Below, piece after piece: positions 1-5,264 of a DNA stretch of 5,264 bases. The stretch spans positions 1 through 5,264 of the forward strand of contig JALSHM010000063.1 in the NCBI GenBank assembly GCA_026982235.1. The letters run 5' to 3'. The stretch is from Robiginitomaculum sp. (lineage in GTDB: Bacteria > Pseudomonadota > Alphaproteobacteria > Caulobacterales > Maricaulaceae). The stretch's first letter is position 1, and each line of letters starts with the position of its first letter. Both the position numbers and the translations under genes were made by a program. The notes below the pieces were generated by a model. That model ran no database searches, was not told where the DNA came from, and was given only the letters and a program-made list of their open reading frames with translations.

Positions 1-3000
1 CGACATTGGCCGAAGCAGAAATCGCCTGGACCCCCAATAAATTACCCCTCCCGCAAATTGACGGGGATGATGTGGATGTTGTTGGCGCGGACGGAAACTC
101 AAAAGAAGTTCTTACCGTTTATGCTAAATGGCTGCATGATGCGCGCACCGGGTTTACGCGCACCACCCTTGGGGTGCGTTCAGACGGAGACCCAGACGGG
201 CTAGCGGCCATACGCCAGAAAAACCTAGTTGCGGCTCTCGCCTTTGGGCCGATGTTGCTGTCGGGTGTTGATTTCGAAGACGATGTTATTGGCTCCAGCG
301 CCCGTATGGCGGCGCTGTTGGCTGCAGTCGGTTTTGCTACAATTGATCTGAGCGATGGCTCGGGCGCAGAACGGCCATTGGTCGGGGACGGGTCCAAGGC
401 CGTATTGATAGCTCTTGAGGCCGAAGCCCAGACCCGTTCGCTTGCGGATATCGACGAAGACTACCAAATAAAACTCACCTCTGATTATGTGGCAACGGTT
501 CACATTGACGGCGGTGTGCTCGGCATAAAAACTGCCGCCGATAGCCCTATGAAAATCCGCTATAAAAATGTCGGGTTTGAATTTGATAGTAGCAAGGATG
601 GCTGGGAGAAATTTGGTATTGCCTATAATACCAGCTCTATGGAAGTTGAGGATCCCGGCAAGTGGGAAATTTCAGGTGTGCTAGGAAAGTTGTTACGGAT
701 TGTCGAAATAGCCATGGGTCGCGGCTCTTTGTGGATAGAAGCCCGCATCGCCATTGCTATGAATATCGGCATTGTCGAAATATCGGAAGCAATAATCCGG
801 TTGACATTTATTGACGGACAGCTCTTACCGAAATTTGAACTACGCGGTTTCACGGTTAAAGCCGATATCCCTAAAGTCCTAGAAGGTGAAGGCCGCCTGC
901 GGATTGAGGACGGCGGTATTATTCGAGCAGGCGTCGAGGCCAATATTATACCCCTAGGTATGGGTGCCAATGCCGCCATTGCCTTTGGCAAACCGCCGCA
1001 AATTGATCCGGACGTATTTTTGTCGCTGGCACTTGGGGTGCAGTTTTCTACCCCCTTGCCTTTGGCTTCATCCGGAGCTGCGCTCTACGGTATCAACGGC
1101 ATGTTTGTTATGAACGGAGGTCGGGCCGTCAACACTGCCAACCCCGACCCCATAAGCCGGGAGCTTGAATGGTGGGGGAAAGACCCTGAAATTAAATATG
1201 ACCCTGAAAGCGGGCAATATGCACTCGGTGTGGGCGTGGTCGTAGGCACTATGCCGGACGCTAGTTTTTGCTTCTCTGCTTCGGGCATGGTTGTGGTTGG
1301 TTTTCCTGACCCAGAAGTTATTTTGGGTGTGGAGGTTGAAATTATCTCGGTGCCGGATACTAAGGCAAAAGATCAAAAATCTGGATCGTCTGCAACAATA
1401 ACTGGTCTTATTGTTATTGACGACGAAGCCGTCAAAGTGGCGGTTTCTGCGGAATACACAATCCCGAAAATCTTGTCATTAAAAGTACCATTTGGTGCTT
1501 ATTTTCCTTATTCGGGCGACGGTACATTTGTCCGGCTTGGTTCGGACGGACAAACCCAGTTCCAGCGTTTCGGAGAGCCGATTACGCTAAAATTATTACC
1601 AGGCACACTTGACGTGCAAGCCTGGTCTTATTTGATGATAGAAGAAGGCGGTTTACAATCTCTTGGCGGCAAGCCTGAATTTTCCTTCTCCGGCTTCTCT
1701 GTTGGCTTCGGCGCTGGTTTCAGTATTAACTGGAGCGCAGGCCCGATTAAACTATCCGCTTCCGCCGCCGTATATGTCGGGTTTGGCACCCAGCCTTTGA
1801 TGATCAAAGGCGGCATATTTGTGGACGGTGAACTTGATCTGGTTGTGCTGTCTATCTCCGCCTATGGCCATCTGATTTTGACATATCTGGACGGTGATGT
1901 CTATCTGGACGGCGAGTTTTGCGGCGAAGTCGATATGTTCTTCTTCTCAATCAAAGGCTGTGTCGGTGTCAGCATTGGTGGTAGCAGCAATTTTGAACCG
2001 CCAGAACCCGAGCCACCTGTGGCCAGTATTTCGCTCACTGACCGCCGTGACCAAATCATGGGCGAAGCGGCATTGTCCAGCGCCTCTATAGCTGGTGAAG
2101 CCGTATTTGCAGTGGATAGCAACGGTAATAACACCGGCGTGTCTCCCAATGAAAACAATACGGTTTGGCCGGATACCGCGCCTGTGTTGCACTTCAAACA
2201 CTATGTTGAAAACGGGCTTGGCAACAGTGTGGATCCGCAATTCTCTGCAGCAGGAACACCAAGCCAACCTAAATGGTTTGGCTCTAACCGCTTGAAATAT
2301 GCCTACCGTATTGACAGCATTACTTTAACTGAAAAAGTGAGCGGCACTAGGGTCGCTGGCAGTGAACCCCTACAAACCACATGGATGACCTCGCCCTATC
2401 GCCAACCAAATAGTTCTGGTGTTGATAATCCTGAACCAAGCGAACACGAAGGTCCGAACCTAAAACTCTTGGATTGGAACCCCTGGTCATGGGTGGTTAA
2501 TCTGGACGACGGCGGCGAAAGTTCTACAGGTGACCCAGCACAAGGGGTCGAAGAAATTTGCGACCCTGTGCCCGCACCACAAGGTGCTTGTGTGTTTGGA
2601 CGTGCAGCGGAAGGCGGTGTCTGGCACGTCATTACAATGCGCCAGTCTCCCCTAGATGAAGGGCCGTATCCTAGCCGGTTTTATGTAACGGGTGAACCTG
2701 TTTTACGGAGTGGAAGTACGCGCATAATTCGCCGCGATTTGCACATGTTTATTACGCAAAGCGGCAGTACGGTCAGTTCAGGGGCGATTGTCAACCTACC
2801 GTTCACCATTACCCACGGCGGTATGAATTTAGCCCGGGGCTATCAATTACCGCAAATTCGCCGCACGACAACAAGCGGTGCGGTGGATTCCAGCTTACCG
2901 TGGGAAGGTATGTTCGACAGCGAAGTTTGCAAGCCAAAAGTTACACTATTGGTGTGCAGTCCTGTGGACACCAAACCCGGCGGTGACGATAAAAAATGCA

Positions 3001-5264
3001 CAGAGTTTAAAGGTGTAAAACCGAGCGGCAAGCACGAAGTCTTAACGCACGGCAATATGACTATTCGTCAGATTAACCCACGCAAACCGTTCACTCTAAC
3101 GGACCAGGTGAACGCGGTCACCCGCCCTGCGACGCAGGGGCAAGACGGCAACGCAGATATTCAATTTCCATCAGACGGTATTGAAATAAGCTTCAAGCCG
3201 CCATGTCTACAGTTCGAATTATATTTCATGAAATTTACAAATGCCGACATTAAATTGGAGGCGCTGGGTGCAGACGGCAAAGTCGTATCAACGCAAACGG
3301 TCAGCGGCCCGCAAGGCGCGCCTTTGGTTGGCCGATTGAATGCAGTCGATGGTATTTTCCGCATTCGTGTGACGGGCGGCGGCGGTGAAGCTTTCCTTTA
3401 CCGTATTTGTTGTATTGGCAAAACCGACGGCGTACCAGAGCCGGCGCCTGATCCGGATAATCACTGCGAAGATTTCCGGGGTGTTAAACCGAAGCCGCGC
3501 CCTGTCAAATCGTTCAAACATAAAGGCTTTGTCTTTAACCCGGTAAAATCTACCGATACATTATTGCTGCGCGATGTTGTTGACCAAAACCCGACACCAC
3601 CTGTTGCGGGACGAGATAGAAGTGCATCAATTAGCATTCCGCGCGCGGGCGTAAAAATTACACTAGACCATCCTTGCAAGACCGTAGAAGTTTGGGTGAT
3701 GAAATTTAACTCCGAGCAAATCAAGGCTACGGGTTTAGATGCGCAAGGCAGGCCAATTGCCAGTGCCAATTCAGCTTCAACCCAGAGCAAACCTTTGCGC
3801 ATCATGCTACGAGCCCGGTCCGGCCAATCTATAACCGAGATAATTCTAGAAGGCGGCGGTAACGAATCTTTTGTATTCCGTATTTGTTGCCTAGATAAAG
3901 ATATTCCGCAAACCGAATGTTTGACCTTTAAAGACGCAAAAATCCGCGGCGGGTCCGTAAACTCGTTTGAGTATATGGGATTGGTTTTCTTGGATTTATC
4001 AGGTAAAAATCTGCTGCGGCTCACCGATACTGTTAATGCTAAAACCAATCCGGTCAAGCCCGGCCGCGACCGCGTTGGAGAGCTTAGTTTTTCTGATAAA
4101 GGGTTGCGTATTGAAATTACTAAAGCTTGCGACCGTATCACTTTGCACTTGATGCAATTTGCCGGCCCCGTGAGAGCCGTTGCCTTCAATGCCCTTGGCG
4201 CCAGAACCAGTTTAACCGCCAGCGCCAATAAACAAAAAACAGAACAGGTGCTAAACCTTAAAGGGCCAGGCATCACAGCTGTTGAGATTTACGGTGGCAA
4301 TGGCGAGGCCGTATTATTTAAGATTTGTTGTCATATGCGCAAACGGAGTCTTAAAGGTGGCCTCAAAGATAGGTTGAGAGGACGCCTCGCGGATCATTTG
4401 GATGTATTGACATCGCGGCGGGATATTATGGCCGAGGCAGTCCGGGTTGACCGGGTTAGCCATATTACGCCTTTTGCAAGAGCAACGGCCCTTACAACAG
4501 CTACAGCCGTGCCAGCGCAGATGCATGCGGCGCTTGCGGCGACGAGCAGGTTCCCGACGGTAATGGGGATAGAAGATGTTTTGGTGAGCACGGCATGGCC
4601 CGGAACAGTGATTGAAACCCGCCGTGTGGGCAACCGTATGTGTGCCGTCATTGAATATGACAGCGCAAGGATTAGCGACAAGGATTGGGACGGTTTTCAT
4701 ATTCGACCAAGACCAGGCCAGCGGATTACGTTATTATCAGTCTGTGCCACAGATAAATTTGCCAAAGACCAACACACGGCTGACCAAGCTGCGCGGAATG
4801 ATTTACATGACACTATGGTCGACGTTACGGCTACGGATGTAACCGAGCGGCGGGAAATCGTACTGGAACCCGGAAAAGACTATGACCTTGATATTAGATG
4901 GTCGTGGCAATCATGGCAGTCCAATGAGGATGCGACCAATTCGCCGCCCGCAACACCGCCCAATACATGGACGACGGCGGCTAGCCCTCAGTCTTTCCAT
5001 TTTGCGGTTGCCGAAGAAGACACAAACACAGCATTAACCCAGGACGGTCTTAACGAATTTGTATTTGATGCCCGCGATGTTGCGCGCCACTTGAAGCGGT
5101 TAGAACCTGCTAGCGGCCGTGCGGTACACTTTACCGACGATCCGCTTTGGGTGCATTTTGATCTGGGACATGTGGAACAATTATTGGAACAATATGACCG
5201 CGAGATAGAAATCGCCGTGCGCCGCACAGATCCGCCGCCACAAACACCGGGCCTAAGCACAGTA
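1..5264 (+). CDS. Giant multidomain beta-rich protein, partial at both ends (DUF6603-like N-terminal half, triplicated Cys domain)
   Basis: One frame, read from base 3, is open for 1,754 codons to the last base; the first two bases complete a codon begun upstream. No start or stop is present, so both ends are missing and the full protein is larger. Order of parts: beta-rich Gly-rich region (residues 1-664), Pro/Glu linker (665-672), Trp/Pro-rich beta module (673-998), three tandem Cys domains (999-1443), basic linker and C-terminal module (1444-1754). I see no transmembrane helix, no signal peptide (the N-terminus is outside) and no catalytic motif, so a structural, surface or binding role is inferred. 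Family resemblance is to very large bacterial proteins of unknown function that I associate with the DUF6603 label; this is recollection, not a search. By my reading, 12 of 21 cysteines fall in the three repeats. That the frame is coding is near certain; the function is unknown. Confidence 0.95.
3..1994 (+). other. N-terminal beta-rich region, DUF6603-like (residues 1-664)
   Basis: This region is made of alternating hydrophobic/polar strands separated by Gly, Asp and Asn turns. Landmarks are Val-Leu-Glu-Gly-Glu-Gly at 292-297 followed by an Asp-Gly-Gly turn (303-305); a Leu-Tyr-Gly-Ile-Asn-Gly segment at 361-366; Gly-Phe-Pro-Asp-Pro at 433-437 before a Val/Ile strand; and a Phe/Gly-rich stretch at 560-577. 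In DUF6603-type proteins I recall the same order: a 'leucine-glu-gly' strand, a Gly-rich 'LYG' segment, a 'PDP' strand and then several Gly/Phe strands. Only one cysteine (C423) occurs before C640 and C653, which sit at the far end of the region. The alternating pattern also resembles lipid-groove beta folds such as AsmA-like proteins, an alternative I cannot exclude. The first 180 or so residues (for example the Leu/Ala-rich helix near 98-109) I do not recognise. The beta-rich character is clear; the family assignment is moderate to low. Confidence 0.5.
1995..2018 (+). other. Pro/Glu interdomain linker (residues 665-672)
   Basis: A short run of alternating Glu and Pro (E665, P666, P667, E668, P669, E670, P671, P672) follows a Gly/Ser stretch. 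It marks a break in composition between the Gly-rich beta region before it and the Trp/Pro-rich module after it. Such segments are commonly extended spacers between folded domains. The boundary is read from composition only. Confidence 0.6.
2019..2996 (+). other. Trp/Pro-rich beta module of unknown function (residues 673-998)
   Basis: Composition changes here to more Trp, Pro, Asn and Ser. A strand with Tyr-Ala-Tyr-Arg-Ile at 766-770 leads into Ser-Ile-Thr-Leu-Thr (772-776). About 50 residues on comes an aromatic cluster, Leu-Leu-Asp-Trp-Asn-Pro-Trp-Ser-Trp (822-830). I recall an analogous 'strand, then Leu-x-Leu-Trp-x-x-x-Pro-Phe' arrangement just before the Cys domain in other giant bacterial proteins, so this is probably a conserved partner of the repeats. 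Cysteines C853 and C863 lie in a Pro/Gly loop and could pair. C976 and C985 flank a short Val/Leu strand just before the first repeat. No enzyme motif is visible. Carbohydrate or protein binding through the exposed Trp residues is conceivable but unsupported. Confidence 0.45.
2997..3413 (+). repeat. Cys-domain repeat 1 (residues 999-1137)
   Basis: First of three tandem protein-level repeats. It opens at C999 in the motif Cys-x-x-Phe-x-Gly-Val-Lys. It has a central cysteine, C1068, followed eight residues later by Met-Lys-Phe (1076-1078). It closes with Gly-Gly-Gly-Gly-Glu-Ala (1125-1130) and Tyr-Arg-Ile-Cys-Cys (1133-1137). Cys spacing is 69 residues from first to central and 68 from central to the terminal pair. 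Predicted strands alternate with Gly/Asp turns, which suggests a jelly-roll or other beta-sandwich, the type of fold often used for ligand or surface binding. This copy carries a long polar loop before C1068. Similar 'Cys-x-Asp-Phe ... Phe-Cys' domains are familiar to me from other giant bacterial proteins, but I cannot give an accession. Confidence 0.88.
3414..3464 (+). other. Acidic Pro-rich linker between repeats 1 and 2 (residues 1138-1154)
   Basis: Seventeen residues rich in Pro, Asp and Gly, with alternating Pro-Glu-Pro and Pro-Asp-Pro, separate the terminal Cys pair of repeat 1 from the opening Cys of repeat 2. It has no predicted secondary structure and probably acts as a spacer. The linker between repeats 2 and 3 is only nine residues, so the spacing between domains is not fixed. 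Confidence 0.6.
3465..3890 (+). repeat. Cys-domain repeat 2 (residues 1155-1296)
   Basis: Second copy, opening at C1155 with Cys-x-x-Phe-x-Gly-Val-Lys, as in repeat 1. The central cysteine is C1225 in a Pro-Cys context, with Met-Lys-Phe at 1233-1235, again eight residues on. The end is Gly-Gly-Gly-Asn-Glu-Ser (1284-1289) and Phe-Arg-Ile-Cys-Cys (1292-1296). Spacing is 70 residues to the central Cys and 70 more to the terminal pair, slightly longer than the other copies. Repeats 1 and 2 share an 11-base identity over the Arg-Ile-Cys codons (3402-3412 and 3879-3889), but most of the DNA has diverged. The duplication is therefore old, or the sequence is constrained mainly at the protein level. 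The large Arg/Lys content of this copy contrasts with the acidic linker before it. Confidence 0.88.
3918..4331 (+). repeat. Cys-domain repeat 3 (residues 1306-1443)
   Basis: Third copy, opening at C1306 with Cys-x-x-Phe-x-x-Ala-Lys. The central cysteine is C1376, followed eight residues later by Met-Gln-Phe (1384-1386), so Lys is replaced by Gln here. It closes with Gly-Gly-Asn-Gly-Glu-Ala (1431-1436) and Phe-Lys-Ile-Cys-Cys (1439-1443). Spacing is 70 and 66 residues. The Ala-Phe-Asn-Ala-Leu-Gly turn just after the Met-Gln-Phe strand matches closely what I recall of single copies of this domain in other large bacterial proteins. This copy may therefore be nearest the ancestral form; that is inference. 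A nine-residue linker (1297-1305) separates it from repeat 2. Confidence 0.88.
4332..4859 (+). other. Basic linker and unrecognised module after the repeats (residues 1444-1619)
   Basis: Directly after the last Cys-Cys comes a strongly basic stretch (about 1444-1474) rich in Arg and Lys with spaced Leu and Gly, probably helical. From about 1487 there is an Ala/Thr-rich segment ending near Arg-Phe-Pro-Thr-Val, then strands around Val-Leu-Val-Ser-Thr-Ala-Trp-Pro-Gly and around C1547 and C1581. I do not recognise this part. Its position between the repeats and the final module is clear, but its internal boundaries are estimates. Confidence 0.4.
4860..5264 (+). other. C-terminal visible module with Trp-rich strand and helical segment (residues 1620-1754, cut by window end)
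   Basis: The module starts with Leu-Glu-Pro-Gly-Lys-Asp-Tyr (1621-1627), a turn-and-strand typical of fibronectin-like beta-sandwiches, and runs into a strand bearing W1633, W1635 and W1638. A Ser/Thr/Pro-rich loop follows, then Gln-Ser-Phe-His-Phe. Next is a helix-like segment Asp-Ala-Arg-Asp-Val-Ala-Arg (1689-1695), then Asp-Asp-Pro-Leu-Trp-Val-His-Phe (1712-1719), and a second helix-like stretch with His-Val-Glu-Gln-Leu-Leu (1723-1728) ending in Arg-Arg-Thr-Asp-Pro (1740-1744). I recall this 'Trp strand, Arg-Asp-Val-Ala-Arg, Asp-Asp-Pro, Val-Glu-Gln-Leu-Leu' order from other giant bacterial proteins of unknown function that also carry the Cys domain. No stop codon is reached, so the protein continues past a Pro-rich end (1744-1749). 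Confidence 0.5.

Noticed and set aside
623..991. A 122-codon minus-strand open frame.
   Set aside because: It is antisense to the continuous + strand frame and has a low-complexity Ser/Pro/Arg-rich composition typical of a shadow reading frame.
1116..1120. A perfect GGAGG, resembling a ribosome binding site.
   Set aside because: It encodes part of an Asn-Gly-Gly-Arg turn in the long frame, and no start codon lies at a suitable distance downstream.
3373..3386. A run of GGC-like triplets that looks like a microsatellite.
   Set aside because: It encodes the Gly-rich turn before the Glu-Ala motif of repeat 1. Equivalent Gly/Asn turns occur in repeats 2 and 3, so it is protein-constrained rather than a DNA repeat.
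3461..4276. A 271-codon open frame on the minus strand, whose first residues look somewhat like a signal peptide.
   Set aside because: It lies wholly opposite the repeat domains, whose conserved protein motifs show that the + strand is the coding one. No ribosome site or family resemblance was seen, and its openness is explained by the codon composition of the sense strand.
4434..4436. An in-frame ATG after the basic linker, as a possible internal start of a separate C-terminal protein.
   Set aside because: No convincing ribosome site precedes it and the frame is continuous across it with no stop, so a separate gene is not supported.
4314..4700. Overlapping minus-strand open frames of 95 and 128 codons, one rich in Cys and Arg.
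   Set aside because: Two different frames open over the same stretch, opposite a clear coding frame, with no recognisable protein features.

Overview
The whole window lies inside one protein-coding gene on the + strand. Reading from base 3, all 1,754 codons to base 5264 are open. I translated the frame from end to end and met no stop, no frameshift and no gap. Neither the true start nor the true stop codon is in the window, so the protein is longer than 1,754 residues and both its termini are unknown. No intergenic space, RNA gene, CRISPR array, insertion sequence, promoter or terminator can be supported. Codon n begins at base 3n, so residue positions below convert directly to bases.

The protein is a mosaic. 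Residues 1-664 are a long, beta-rich, Gly-rich region with almost no cysteine. It resembles the large bacterial proteins I associate with the DUF6603 label, but that name is from memory and unsearched. A short Pro/Glu linker (665-672) leads to a Trp- and Pro-rich beta module (673-998). Next come three tandem copies of a domain of about 140 residues (999-1137, 1155-1296, 1306-1443). Each copy opens with a Cys, has a central Cys followed eight residues later by a Met-Lys/Gln-Phe motif, and closes on Ile-Cys-Cys. A basic linker and a final module (1444-1754) follow, with a Trp-rich strand and a helical segment like ones I recall from the same giant proteins.

Genome and taxon: the long dense reading frame and roughly balanced base composition point to a bacterium; nothing in the window fixes the phylum. 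The architecture suggests a structural, secreted or surface protein rather than an enzyme, since I see no catalytic motif. The most notable signal is the triplicated four-cysteine domain. I cannot place the gene in a named system because no neighbouring gene is visible. Proteins of this general kind may occur near contractile-injection or phage-tail-like loci, but that is only a hypothesis here.
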